Of a stretch of 64,000 nucleotides of DNA, positions 1-8,872 are shown one piece after another (the first letter of the stretch is position 1; every line of letters begins with the position of its first letter). Position numbers and translations under genes: made by a program. The stretch covers positions 1,319,001-1,383,000 of the forward strand of contig JAUCEP010000002.1 in NCBI GenBank assembly GCA_030348875.1, in the 5' to 3' direction. The stretch comes from Ureibacillus composti. GTDB taxonomy: Bacteria > Bacillota > Bacilli > Bacillales_A > Planococcaceae. A model generated the notes under the pieces. The model had not been told where the DNA came from. It searched no databases and saw nothing but the letters and a program-made list of their open reading frames with translations.

Positions 1-797
1 GGGCCAATTCCTGCCTGAGTATAAGCTTTAACACCGGACTCCACAATCGCTGGAATCTTCAAGATTGAATCTAAATGTTGAATCGAAGTAGGACCTGATA
101 CTTGAACAGAAGCTTTCAATTTGATTCCCGTTTTCTTTTTACTAATGACCACACTTGCGGCACCGTCCGTAATTGGAGAGCAATCAAAAAGTCCGAGTGG
201 ATCGGTAATCATTTTCGCCTCTAACACTTCTTCGATCGTTGTTGGTTTCCGGAATTGGGCTAGTGGATTGTTCACCGCATAATCTCGATTTTGCTTTGCC
301 ACATAGGCTAAATGTTTTTTAGTTGCACCGGATTCGTAAAAATAACGATTGGCAAGTAAACCAAAGAAAGCGGGGAAGGTCAGACCGCTATTTTTTTCAA
401 GCGATTGATTGTCCATGGCCGCATTAATGGCTTGCGTCACCGTTTCCGTCGATGCGTGTTTCATCTTTTCTCCGCCAACAACGAGGACATTTTCATATTC
501 ACCACTAAGAATCCCGAGAATCGCTTGTCGGATGGCGATACCCCCAGATGCACAAGCGCCTTCAACTTTAAGCGATGGAATAGACCCTAGATTTAAGTCA
601 TTGACGACAATCGCGCCCAGTATTTCCTGATTGTAAATTGCGCCACCCATAAAGTTTCCGACGATGACCGCATCGATGCGAGGGTAGTCTGCATCATGTA
701 GTGCGGCTCTTGCGGCTTCTACTAATAGGTCCTTTAATGATTTATTCTCGTGTTTCCCAAATGGGGTCATTCCAACTCCACTAACATATACATCCAT
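1..797 (-). CDS. Thiolase-family acetyl-CoA acyltransferase (partial, C-terminus off window)
   Basis: Read on the minus strand from an ATG at 797 with GGAGG just upstream; no stop is reached, so the C-terminus lies beyond position 1. The translation opens MDVYVSGVGMTPFGKH and contains EGACASGGIA, the thiolase nucleophile-cysteine segment, followed by LVVGGEKMKH and SPITDGAASVV, all typical of SCP2/SCPx-type thiolases. The family catalyses thiolytic cleavage or condensation of acyl-CoA. It lies downstream of a transporter and an acyl-CoA ligase on the same strand, which suggests one catabolic unit (inference). The substrate cannot be read from the sequence. Confidence 0.85.
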   Translation of the reverse strand, partial: MDVYVSGVGMTPFGKHENKSLKDLLVEAARAALHDADYPRIDAVIVGNFMGGAIYNQEILGAIVVNDLNLGSIPSLKVEGACASGGIAIRQAILGILSGEYENVLVVGGEKMKHASTETVTQAINAAMDNQSLEKNSGLTFPAFFGLLANRYFYESGATKKHLAYVAKQNRDYAVNNPLAQFRKPTTIEEVLEAKMITDPLGLFDCSPITDGAASVVISKKKTGIKLKASVQVSGPTSIQHLDSILKIPAIVESGVKAYTQAGIG

Positions 798-822
798 TTG
801 ATTTCCTCCAAATTTATAGGAT

Positions 823-854
823 AAAGCCAAGAATAACGAACTATCCTTGGCTTT
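823..854. terminator. Hairpin between thiolase and transporter genes
   Basis: A perfect 9-bp inverted repeat, AAAGCCAAG / CTTGGCTTT, separated by 14 nt, lies between the MFS gene and the thiolase start. There is no good T-run on the minus strand, so it may be an attenuator or processing hairpin rather than a strong terminator. Confidence 0.45.
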
Positions 855-894
855 TAATAAAGTCAAATATTCAAAGTTTCAAAGCTTTCGCACA

Positions 895-2223
895 CTATGA
901 CAACACCTTCTCCGGCTGCGCTTCGTTTTGCCCAACTACATTTCCATCTTCATCACTATCCTCATATTGCGTGATCACGCGAGTGTCAGGTGCAAACAGG
1001 ATAAGAATTAATGAAAGGACAAGTCCGGCAATCATGAAGCCGCCAAATGCGAAAGGTGAAGCGCCGACGTTTGTACCCATTGCTGTCCAGATCATTGGAC
1101 CGAATCCTACGATGGCTGCAGCAATTTGATAGCCGAGTGATAATCCCGTATAGCGAACGTTTGCAGGGAATAGCTCAGAGAATAAAGTTCCTTGCGTCGC
1201 GAAGATTGATCCCCAAACAACCCCTAATAAAAGAATCTGCATCGTAAAGAACAATGTGTTGCTAATCGGAATTGCCATGAAATACGGAATTGCCAGAGCA
1301 ATCATCGCAATAAGTCCACTAGTGTAAATGATTTTACGGCCGATGAAGTCAGAAAGATAACCAATCAACGGAATCGTAATAATCATCGTTGCACAGCTTA
1401 GCGTTAACGCCAACAGGGCAGTATCTCGAGAGTAATCTAGGTAAGTAGTCGAATAAACTAAAATAAAGGACATTAAGAATACGTTGAAGAACCCATCGCC
1501 TAGTTTTAAACCGATCAGGCGGAAAATGTCTTTTGAGTTGTGTTTGAACACATGGACAACTGGAATTTTTGCCAGCTCGCCTTGCTCCTTTTTACGTTGG
1601 AACTCAGGTGTTTCTTCGATGCCGCTTCGAATCCAAACCGCTACAACAATCAGCACGATACTAAATAGGAAGGGAATTCGCCAACCCCAAGCCATAAATT
1701 GCGCTTCTGTTGTTAACGAACTAATTAATGTGAAACTGAATGTACCTAATACTAATCCAAGAGGTACCCCTAATTGTGGGACTGAGCCGAAGAAACCACG
1801 AATACCTTTGTTTGCGGATTCTGTCGCTAACAGAACAGCACCACCCCATTCACCGCCAAGGGCAATCCCTTGAATCAACCGTAATAATACTAATAAAGCA
1901 GGTGCCACCACGCCAATTTGAGCGTAGGTTGGAAGTAACCCGATTAAGAACGAACTTCCACCCATCCCGATGAGCGTGAGCATTAAGGATGCCTTTCGTC
2001 CAATTCGGTCACCCATATGCCCGAAAATGATACTTCCGATTGGTCTTGCCGCATAACCAGCTCCGAAAGTCGCGAATGCAATTAAAATGGAGACGGCCGG
2101 GTCATGGTTTGGGAAGAAGAGGCTAGAGAACACCAACCCCGTTGCCGTTCCGTACAAGTAAAAGTCATACCACTCGATAATCGACCCTACTAAACTAGCT
2201 AATAACACTTTCGTTTTTTTCAT
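895..2223 (-). CDS. MFS transporter, metabolite:H+ symporter (MHS) type
   Basis: 442 aa with about 12 hydrophobic segments. The N-terminal SIIEWYDFYLYGTA and GYAARPIGSIIFGHMGDRIG stretches are the signature loop 2-3 region of the MHS subfamily (ProP/KgtP/ShiA relatives), which import organic acids or osmolytes with protons. The tail is acidic and cytoplasmic. It lies between the acyl-CoA ligase and thiolase genes on the same strand, so uptake of the acid activated by the ligase is a reasonable inference. The upstream region carries a repeated TAAGGGAA motif. Confidence 0.85.
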   Translation of the reverse strand: MKKTKVLLASLVGSIIEWYDFYLYGTATGLVFSSLFFPNHDPAVSILIAFATFGAGYAARPIGSIIFGHMGDRIGRKASLMLTLIGMGGSSFLIGLLPTYAQIGVVAPALLVLLRLIQGIALGGEWGGAVLLATESANKGIRGFFGSVPQLGVPLGLVLGTFSFTLISSLTTEAQFMAWGWRIPFLFSIVLIVVAVWIRSGIEETPEFQRKKEQGELAKIPVVHVFKHNSKDIFRLIGLKLGDGFFNVFLMSFILVYSTTYLDYSRDTALLALTLSCATMIITIPLIGYLSDFIGRKIIYTSGLIAMIALAIPYFMAIPISNTLFFTMQILLLGVVWGSIFATQGTLFSELFPANVRYTGLSLGYQIAAAIVGFGPMIWTAMGTNVGASPFAFGGFMIAGLVLSLILILFAPDTRVITQYEDSDEDGNVVGQNEAQPEKVLS

Positions 2224-2277
2224 AAAACACCTACTTTCTTATATTTAGGTTCTGTTATTACCGAAGTTGATTTGAAA

Positions 2278-2462
2278 TAAGGGAAAAAATTTCTCTTAAA
2301 TTGGAAAAACAACAAATTCCCCTAAGATTAAAGGGAGATTTTTCCGTTATGCTGTCCGAATCTTTAAATTTTGGCCGATTTTTAAGAGTTAAGGGAAAAA
2401 AGTTCCCTTATATCCGCTTAAAATGCATCCGATACACACCTTAACGGAATATTCTTCCCTTA
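2278..2462. promoter_or_regulatory. Array of four TAAGGGAA / TTCCCTTA motifs upstream of the transporter
   Basis: Exact copies occur at 2278-2285 (TAAGGGAA), 2390-2397 (TAAGGGAA), 2403-2410 (TTCCCTTA) and 2455-2462 (TTCCCTTA). The middle two form an 8-bp inverted repeat with a 5-nt centre. The array fills most of the 286-bp gap between the MFS start (2223) and the ligase stop (2510). It looks like an operator cluster, but the binding protein is unknown. Confidence 0.5.
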
Positions 2463-2509
2463 TTCGTTTCATACCATCACGATAATGAGACGCGTCGTTT
2501 CAACAACCC

Positions 2510-4069
2510 CTAAATCGAAATCGAACTTCTCAAAATATGCTTTTGAATCTTCCCAACCGGTGTGCGTGGGAAATCTTCCACAAATTCAATCGAATTCGGC
2601 ACTTTAAACTTAGCTAATCGCTCTTTACAGAATTCAATCAGTACTTCTTCTGTCACACTCATATCTTTATTCAAAATAACGAATGCCTTAATCGCCTCGT
2701 CTCTCATGTCATCGGGTACGCCAATGACAGCGCATTCATAAACGGCCAGGTGTTGGGTTAAAACGCTTTCAACTTCTTGCGCGGCAACATTTTCGCCTGA
2801 GCGTTTGATCATATCTTTCACACGGTCAACGAAGTAGAAGTAGCCATCTTCTCCAATGCGTGCGTTATCACCAGTTAATAGCCAACCATCTTGCAACGTT
2901 TGCCTAGTCGCTTCTTCATTTTTAAAATATTGCTTCATAATCGTACGGCCCGGAACACCTTTCACCGCAATCTGTCCAACCACTCCTTGAGGCACTTCTT
3001 CGCCATGTTCATCGATAAGTTTTACTTCATAGCCGATACTTGGACGACCGATACTTAGGTTTTTCCGTACCCCATTTAATGGATTAATTAGTGGGATGCC
3101 GACTGTTTCCGTCATGCCATACATGTGTAACAGTTTACAATCAAACTTCTCCTCGAATTCCGTAATTTGATGCTCCGCAATTGCCTGTGCATACATCACG
3201 AGTCGAATTGGATTTTCGCGCAGCTCTTCACTATAGTCTTTTGCTAAAATCATTCGAATCGGGGCAGCAAATAGTGAGCCGACCGTTCCACCTAATGATG
3301 TAGCTTGTTTAAAGTAACGAGAGGCACTAAATTTTTCAGTTAATGCAATACTTCCACCAGTAACGAGCGCCGACATTGTAGAGTAATATTGTGCATTACC
3401 GTGGAATAAAGGTAAGACGATAAACATGCGATCATCCTCAGTCACCTGAATAGACTTCGACATGAGTTCGCCGGTATAAATATAGTTCGCATTGGTAATT
3501 TGAACGCCTTTTGGTTTTGATGTTGTACCTGATGTATAAAGCATCCCGACCACATCTTCCGTAGAAATCTTTGGAAAACGACTAGTATCTGTAGACGCTT
3601 TTTCAATTAATTGATCGAAATTTAATAGTGAGGGTGATTCGTTTTCGAATCTAGTTAAAATAATATGTTGGATGGTAGGTAGTCGCGTGATGATGTTTTG
3701 GAACTTTTCCACATGCTCTTCTTCTGTAATTAACAACACAGATTCGGAATGATTGATGATGTAGCTCATCTCATCTGCGGAAGATAAAATATTTGTTGGA
3801 ACCATGATCGCTCCAATATGTGCTAAGGCGAACCAAGTCGTTAAAAATTCAATGTTGTTTGGTAAATGGATTGTGACGTGATCTCCCTTTTGAATATTTA
3901 AATCCAGTAGGGCGTTGCTAAGTTTTAAGACCCCATCATAAAACTCAGTGTACGTTTTGGTTGTTTGATGCCCCCCAGCATCTTCAAACGCAATCCACGT
4001 TTTATTTGCGTGAATGCTCACCTTTTCTTCAAAAAGTGAACGAAGCGTGCGATCCCCGATAATGTCCAT
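2510..4069 (-). CDS. AMP-forming acyl-CoA ligase (ANL superfamily)
   Basis: 519 aa, normal for the family. The adenylate-binding P-loop MLYTSGTTSKPKGV is present near residue 175, the A5 region HMYGMTETVG near residue 320, the hinge/A8 segment WLLTGDNARIGEDGY near residue 395, and the C-terminal PRTPVGKIQK catalytic lysine motif. It activates a carboxylic acid to its CoA thioester with ATP. The best guess is a medium/long-chain fatty acid or crotonobetaine/carnitine-type substrate; the sequence does not settle this. It is divergent from the TetR gene at 4267, with an operator-like palindrome in between. Confidence 0.88.
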   Translation of the reverse strand: MDIIGDRTLRSLFEEKVSIHANKTWIAFEDAGGHQTTKTYTEFYDGVLKLSNALLDLNIQKGDHVTIHLPNNIEFLTTWFALAHIGAIMVPTNILSSADEMSYIINHSESVLLITEEEHVEKFQNIITRLPTIQHIILTRFENESPSLLNFDQLIEKASTDTSRFPKISTEDVVGMLYTSGTTSKPKGVQITNANYIYTGELMSKSIQVTEDDRMFIVLPLFHGNAQYYSTMSALVTGGSIALTEKFSASRYFKQATSLGGTVGSLFAAPIRMILAKDYSEELRENPIRLVMYAQAIAEHQITEFEEKFDCKLLHMYGMTETVGIPLINPLNGVRKNLSIGRPSIGYEVKLIDEHGEEVPQGVVGQIAVKGVPGRTIMKQYFKNEEATRQTLQDGWLLTGDNARIGEDGYFYFVDRVKDMIKRSGENVAAQEVESVLTQHLAVYECAVIGVPDDMRDEAIKAFVILNKDMSVTEEVLIEFCKERLAKFKVPNSIEFVEDFPRTPVGKIQKHILRSSISI

Positions 4070-4117
4070 TTAAGAACCCCTCCCCTGTGATAAAATCCCC
4101 TTTGTAGACTGAAGTCA

Positions 4118-4131
4118 TAGACTATAGTCTA
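4118..4131. promoter_or_regulatory. Candidate TetR operator, TAGACTATAGTCTA
   Basis: A perfect 14-bp palindrome lies in the divergent region between the acyl-CoA ligase and the TetR regulator. A second copy of its core (GGACTATAGTG, 4219-4229) lies just before the regulator, and a half-site TAGACT is at 4105-4110. Position and symmetry suit autoregulation and control of the ligase operon (inference). Confidence 0.6.
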
Positions 4132-4266
4132 AATAATAAATCACATAGAATTGTAATGTCAATAAAATTCTGAAAATTAAAAAAGTTAACTAATTCAATT
4201 GATAAATACCAGTCTAATGGACTATAGTGTTAGCTAATGAACGTTGTTTGGAAATGGGGGACAGCG

Positions 4267-4878
4267 ATGCCAAAAGGGATTCGACAAGTACAAGCAGAAA
4301 AAACGAAACAACGAATTTTTAAAACGGCTTTGGAGTTATTTCAAAAAAAGGGATTCGATCATGTAACGGTCGATGAAATTGTGAAAAAGAGTAATAGTTC
4401 GAAGGGGGCCTTTTACGGTCACTTTGATTCAAAATATGGAATTTTTTTAGAAAAATTTAAAGAAATCGATACATTCTACGAAAACTTTGCACATACCATA
4501 CCAGAGGATGCCACGCTGAAAGAAAAAATATTAACTTTATTTCAAGGCCAAATGAATTATTTAGAACATGAACTTGGGAAAGATTTAATGAGATCCGTGT
4601 ATACAAATGGATTAATAGAATCAGAGGATCATTTCTTTGCGAATACAGAGCGAAGCATTTATAAAATTTTAAACAACTATATTAAGATATCAATTGAACA
4701 AGGGGAATTAGTAGAAGAGGCGAGTCCGGAAAGGTTAGCCATGTTAATTTCTCGTTGTATGCGCGGGAATCTGTACGATTGGATTGCGTTCGGGAACGAC
4801 TTCAATCTTCAAGAGGAAAGTAGCCAATTTATTGAACTATTTATGGAAGGGATTTTGAGTCGATACGGCAAAAGGTGA
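4267..4878 (+). CDS. TetR/AcrR-family transcriptional regulator
   Basis: 203 aa from the ATG at 4267, chosen over an in-frame ATG at 4237 because GGGGG ends 6 nt before it. The N-terminal helix-turn-helix is clear (VDEIVKKSNSSKGAFYGHF, about residues 33-51), followed by a helical ligand-binding domain. It is divergent from the acyl-CoA ligase. By analogy with FadR/PsrA-type TetR proteins it probably senses an acyl-CoA and represses the catabolic genes, using the palindrome at 4118-4131 (inference). Confidence 0.85.
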   Translation: MPKGIRQVQAEKTKQRIFKTALELFQKKGFDHVTVDEIVKKSNSSKGAFYGHFDSKYGIFLEKFKEIDTFYENFAHTIPEDATLKEKILTLFQGQMNYLEHELGKDLMRSVYTNGLIESEDHFFANTERSIYKILNNYIKISIEQGELVEEASPERLAMLISRCMRGNLYDWIAFGNDFNLQEESSQFIELFMEGILSRYGKR

Positions 4879-4904
4879 TGATTAATATAGACACCGAAAG
4901 ACAA

Positions 4905-4941
4905 AAAGAGTCATCTATCAACAATAAAGATGGCTCTTTTT
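4905..4941 (+). terminator. Rho-independent terminator after the TetR gene
   Basis: AAAGAGTCATCT pairs with AGATGGCTCTTT (one G-U) across an 11-nt loop, and the downstream arm ends in five Ts. Confidence 0.85.
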
Positions 4942-5204
4942 ACATGTTACCAAGACCTACCTTTAGTTCCAATTCCCTCTTTACAAACCAATAAATAATT
5001 AACATAAATTTAACTTGTTTTAAAAATAAGCTACAAACATTTACAGAGTTTTATGCTACAATATTAAAAGTATTATAAAACTACTAAAATTTAGTAGATT
5101 TATGAAGGAAATAAATTACTTAAATACTATGAATTATTTAGTAGGTTGTGTTATCATACTTACTGGATATTAATGACAAATTTTGAATTACGGAGGTAAT
5201 GTGA
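4942..5204 (+). promoter_or_regulatory. AT-rich leader of the SLH-protein gene
   Basis: No ORF is credible here. The region contains TTTACA (5040-5045) with a possible TATTAA -10 (5062-5067) and, further down, a 17-bp inverted repeat CTACTAAAATTTAGTAG at 5081-5097 in a long 5' leader. Long structured leaders are common for S-layer-type genes. The promoter assignment is tentative. Confidence 0.4.
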
Positions 5205-6989
5205 ATGAAAAAGCAAAAACTTTTCAACACGGCAATTGCTACGGCAATGGCAGCAGGTGCAGTGGTAGCAGTAGCACCAACTGACGCAGATGCAGCAACG
5301 AAATCTTTCAAAGACTTAACTACTAACAACTCTCACTACAATACAATTATGAACTTATTAGAACGTGAATTAATTAGTGGGTACCCAAATGGAACATTTA
5401 AACCAAATGACGCAGTTCAACGTGGACATGCTGCATTAATTATTGCAAACGTTCTTGGTTTAGACAAAACAAACGTAACGGATCCTGGATTTAAAGACGT
5501 TCCAAAAACACACCCATACTATGGTGCAATTGCAGCACTTGCAAACAAAGGAATTATTGGTGGTTATGCTGATGGTTCTTACGGAGTTAAAGATACTTTA
5601 ACACGTGGTCAAATGGCAGTAATCATCAAAAATGCTTTTGAATTAGAAGCAAATGGCCAAACAGCGCCATTTACAGATATCGTGAAACACCCTTACAAAG
5701 AGCACATTACTGCACTTTACGTTAACAAAGTAACTTCTGGTAAAACTGCAACGAAATTCGATGCGGCTTCATCAGTAACTCGTGGACAACTTTCTACTTT
5801 CGTAGTTAAAGCAGAAGAAGCACAAAAAGAAGCTTCGAAAGAATTAACAATCTTAGAAATTAAAGATGGCCAAGTGGTAACAAACAAAGGTACGTATGAT
5901 ATCGATCCTAAAGTGGCAGCAGTATTCACTGAAGCAAACGCAGCAGCATTGAAAAATGCATTAGTTGGATTAGAAATCGAAAAAACAACGACTGCAGTAG
6001 CTTCTTTAAACAACTTCGTAGCAGCTGAAGCAATCGGTAAAATCGTTGGCATTAAATCATTAACAATTACAGCTCAAAATGTATCATTCAACGGTGGTAA
6101 TGTATCAATTCCAAACGTAACAGTGAATGGTAACAACGTTGTAGTGAACAATGTAGTAGCTGACAAAATTGAAGTTGCTAAAGGCCTTACTGTTGAACTT
6201 AAAGGTGTAGAAGTAAAAGAATTAGCTGTACCAGCTGATACAAAACTTACACTAGACCCAACTTCAGTAGTAGACAAAATTACGTTACCAAAAGGCGTGA
6301 AAATTGAAGACGTTGTAACAAACTACAACGAAGTAAAAGATAAAATTAAAGAAGTAGTAGAAGTTGATGAATCAGGAAATGAAAACCCTACTAACCCAAC
6401 AGAACCAGGTGAAAACACTGGTGGAGGTGGAAACACTGGCGGAGGTAACAATGGTGGTGGTTCAACAGAAGCGACTGCTGCGAAAACAACTGTAAACTCA
6501 TTGATTGAAACAGTTGTAACAAGTACATTTGCAGGATATGGTGGTACTTATGGTGAATTCGAAGATAAAACTGCACCAGACTTCACTTTTAATTTCAATG
6601 ACACATACAAAGACACTAAATTAAGTGTTATTAAAAATAATGTAGAGGGTTCAGGTTCGAATATTGAGAATGATGTAATCAATCTAGTCAATCTTCAAAA
6701 TTTAGGTCACTTCCTTAATATCTCATCAATTACAGCGACTAGCGCAGGGGTTTCTTCTCCTATTTATAATGGTATTGCATTAAATACTCCGCTTGACAAA
6801 GTAAAAGAAGAACTTGGTAAACAGTTTAATCAGTCAAGTGTAGCTGATGCATTAGATGAATTCATGGATCATGATACAGCACGCGATGCTACTGTAGCTG
6901 AATTCGTTGACCAATTCGAAACATTTAACGTAACTGTGACATTTAGAGACGGAAGTACAATACCTTACACATTAACTCTAGTCGAATAA
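5205..6989 (+). CDS. Secreted SLH-domain cell-surface protein
   Basis: 594 aa with strong GGAGG spaced for the ATG. A Sec signal peptide (residues 1-30, ending in DADA-A) is followed by three SLH repeats at roughly 34-80, 95-142 and 155-202, which anchor to pyruvylated secondary cell-wall polysaccharide. A beta-rich central region (about 210-385) leads to a Pro/Gly linker (about 395-422, GGGGNTGGGNN type) and a C-terminal domain I do not recognise. Codon use is uniform and strongly expressed in style. It is likely an S-layer-associated or minor surface protein rather than the main S-layer, given its length. It stands immediately before the polysaccharide cluster. Confidence 0.85.
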   Translation: MKKQKLFNTAIATAMAAGAVVAVAPTDADAATKSFKDLTTNNSHYNTIMNLLERELISGYPNGTFKPNDAVQRGHAALIIANVLGLDKTNVTDPGFKDVPKTHPYYGAIAALANKGIIGGYADGSYGVKDTLTRGQMAVIIKNAFELEANGQTAPFTDIVKHPYKEHITALYVNKVTSGKTATKFDAASSVTRGQLSTFVVKAEEAQKEASKELTILEIKDGQVVTNKGTYDIDPKVAAVFTEANAAALKNALVGLEIEKTTTAVASLNNFVAAEAIGKIVGIKSLTITAQNVSFNGGNVSIPNVTVNGNNVVVNNVVADKIEVAKGLTVELKGVEVKELAVPADTKLTLDPTSVVDKITLPKGVKIEDVVTNYNEVKDKIKEVVEVDESGNENPTNPTEPGENTGGGGNTGGGNNGGGSTEATAAKTTVNSLIETVVTSTFAGYGGTYGEFEDKTAPDFTFNFNDTYKDTKLSVIKNNVEGSGSNIENDVINLVNLQNLGHFLNISSITATSAGVSSPIYNGIALNTPLDKVKEELGKQFNQSSVADALDEFMDHDTARDATVAEFVDQFETFNVTVTFRDGSTIPYTLTLVE

Positions 6990-7017
6990 AATATATTATT
7001 TAATTATTGTGTAGATA

Positions 7018-7051
7018 AAATTCCCCAGAACACGGGTGTTCTGGGGAATTT
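7018..7051 (+). terminator. Strong hairpin terminator after the SLH gene
   Basis: A perfect 15-bp stem (AAATTCCCCAGAACA / TGTTCTGGGGAATTT) closes a CGGG tetraloop, 28 nt after the stop. It is symmetric A/T flanked, so it could act in both directions. Confidence 0.85.
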
Positions 7052-7110
7052 CAAATGTAAGTGGTAATTTGTCAGTTAATACAAGATTTGTAGGAAAAAA
7101 GGAGCTAACA

Positions 7111-7860
7111 ATGAAAAAGAAGTGGAAATACATATTACTTGTCTTTGTATTGTTGCTTGTAGCTGTCGGTGGATATGCGCTATATGTATTTAAGTTTAAA
7201 GAATATGATGTTGCCGATCCTGAAGTTGATGAAATCATTGAAGAGACGTATACGATTGAATTACCAGATGGAACTGAATTAGTTGTCGATAAAGATGGGA
7301 AAATTGTCGAAGAAAAGAAATCTGCTGAAGGTTCAGATTCACAAGTTTCAAAAGATAAAGAAGCTGCTTCTGGTGCAGAAGGTGAATCACAATCTCCAAC
7401 ATCTTCAAAATCAAATACTTCAACATCTACTGGAAAACAAAATGGTACAACTGCTTCAACTGATTCTTCGAAAGCACCAAATTCAACAACTGGTGAAAAA
7501 AGTAAACCGACTGTTGGAGAGATCAAAGCGAAATACACAGGGACATTCCAATCATTACAAGGTCAAGCTGAATCTAAAATTAATGGTCTAATTGGTCAAG
7601 CAGCGAGTGAGTATTCGTCGAAAAAAGCAAATGGTGAAAGTATTAGTGTTGGATACTTCTATAGTAAATACGTTGGTGCTGCCAATAGTCTAGAAGCGAG
7701 TACTGATGCAACATTTAACACGTTAATCTCTGTCATTGAACAAGATTTAGAGGCGAATGGCTATGATAAGTCTTATGCGCAAAGCTTCCGAGATGAATAC
7801 GAGGCAACGAAAGAGGCTCGTCGTAACGCTTTACTAAGTAAAGCAAAATCAATGATGTAA
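7111..7860 (+). CDS. Membrane-anchored extracytoplasmic protein of unknown function
   Basis: 249 aa from the ATG at 7111, which has GGAG 6 nt upstream. A longer reading frame beginning with GTG at 7036 would start inside the terminator hairpin and is not credible. A single N-terminal transmembrane helix (KYILLVFVLLLVAVGGYALY) is followed by a short acidic segment, a Ser/Thr/Lys-rich linker (about 75-135) and a helical C-terminal domain with conserved-looking GYFYSKYVGAANSLE and FRDEYEATKEARR. I do not recognise the family. The layout suggests a surface protein with a disordered wall-spanning linker. It is monocistronic, with hairpins on both sides. Confidence 0.7.
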   Translation: MKKKWKYILLVFVLLLVAVGGYALYVFKFKEYDVADPEVDEIIEETYTIELPDGTELVVDKDGKIVEEKKSAEGSDSQVSKDKEAASGAEGESQSPTSSKSNTSTSTGKQNGTTASTDSSKAPNSTTGEKSKPTVGEIKAKYTGTFQSLQGQAESKINGLIGQAASEYSSKKANGESISVGYFYSKYVGAANSLEASTDATFNTLISVIEQDLEANGYDKSYAQSFRDEYEATKEARRNALLSKAKSMM

Positions 7861-7867
7861 CATTTAA

Positions 7868-7906
7868 AAGTGAACTTGCCCTCACGTAAGGGAAGGCAGT
7901 TCACTT
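7868..7906 (+). terminator. Terminator-like hairpin after the anchored protein gene
   Basis: AAGTGAAC and GTTCACTT pair across a loop that itself pairs TGCC/GGCA, just after the stop at 7860. The T-run is weak (TTCATTTTC). Confidence 0.6.
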
Positions 7907-7909
7907 CAT

Positions 7910-8122
7910 TTTCGCCTAATTAGGTAAATTATGCATATTGAGGAAACGTTTTTCTATTAAATATTACATATAATTAGAATAAATTATACTAAATTCACAG
8001 TTAGCACCTAATTCGCCATACAATTGTACTACTTCCAATTGCATGAAACATAAATTTGCCACTAACAAACTACTAAAAATGAGTTATAATACAAGAAGGA
8101 TTTCAACGAGGGAGATGAATTT
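7910..8122 (+). promoter_or_regulatory. Leader/promoter region of the polysaccharide operon
   Basis: No gene is seen. A TATAAT is present at 8085-8090, but the only fair -35 (TTGCCA, 8056-8061) is 23 nt away, so the promoter may need an activator or the true -35 may be degenerate. GAGGGAGA precedes the GTG start at 8123. Confidence 0.4.
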
Positions 8123-8872
8123 GTGGAAGAAACAATCAGCCTACAGGACCTTTTTAAAGTTTTGAAAAAACGTTTTTTATTAATTGTGAGTATAACAGTT
8201 GCAGCGATGGCAATTGCGGCTATCATCAGCTTTTATTTTATAACACCAATCTACCAAGCTTCAACGCAAATACTAGTAAACCAAAAAGCTTCTGAACAAC
8301 CAACAATTCAAACACAAGACATTCAAACGAACTTACAATTGATCAATACATATAACGTAATCATCAAAAGTCCAGCTATCCTTTCTAAAGTAATCGAAAA
8401 CCTGGATTTAGATATGACACCTGGTCAATTAACAGATAAAATCACTGTAACAAATGCCAATGATTCTCAAGTAGTCAATGTTAGTGTCCAAGATGAAGAA
8501 GCGTTCCGTGCAGTAGATATTGCCAATACAACGGCAACAGTATTCCAAAATGAAATCAAAACATTAATGAACGTAGATAATGTAAATGTATTATCACCAG
8601 CAGTTCTACCAGAAAATCCATCACCAGTAAAACCAAACAAAATGTTAAACATTGCGATTGCTATGGTAATCGGATTGATGGTTGGTGTAGGTCTTTCATT
8701 CCTATTAGAATACTTAGATACAACAATTAAGTCGGAACAAGACGTCGAAGAAATTTTAGATTTACCTATCATCGGGTTAGTAAGTCCGATTCCGGATAAA
8801 ATGCAAGAAAAATCTGTTTCTACTAAGAGGAAAAGTCAAGCTAGTAGTAGAGGAGAGAAAGTAAATGTTTAA
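8123..8872 (+). CDS. Polysaccharide chain-length modulator / BY-kinase activator (YwqC/CapA-type Wzz)
   Basis: 249 aa from a GTG with a good RBS. Two transmembrane helices bracket an extracytoplasmic Wzz domain: one near residues 19-41 (LIVSITVAAMAIAAIISFYF) and one near 175-197, preceded by the PVKPNKMLNI proline-rich motif. In Bacillota this protein is separate from, and activates, the cytoplasmic tyrosine kinase encoded next. The two genes overlap by 8 nt, consistent with translational coupling. Confidence 0.88.
   Translation: MEETISLQDLFKVLKKRFLLIVSITVAAMAIAAIISFYFITPIYQASTQILVNQKASEQPTIQTQDIQTNLQLINTYNVIIKSPAILSKVIENLDLDMTPGQLTDKITVTNANDSQVVNVSVQDEEAFRAVDIANTTATVFQNEIKTLMNVDNVNVLSPAVLPENPSPVKPNKMLNIAIAMVIGLMVGVGLSFLLEYLDTTIKSEQDVEEILDLPIIGLVSPIPDKMQEKSVSTKRKSQASSRGEKVNV

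Noticed and set aside
7036..7110. N-terminal extension of the anchored protein starting with GTG at 7036
   Set aside because: It starts inside a 15-bp terminator hairpin and lacks an RBS; ATG 7111 has a clear RBS.
6996..7538. 180-codon minus-strand ORF opposite the anchored protein
   Set aside because: Low-complexity shadow of the plus-strand Ser/Thr/Lys coding sequence; no RBS and it spans a terminator.
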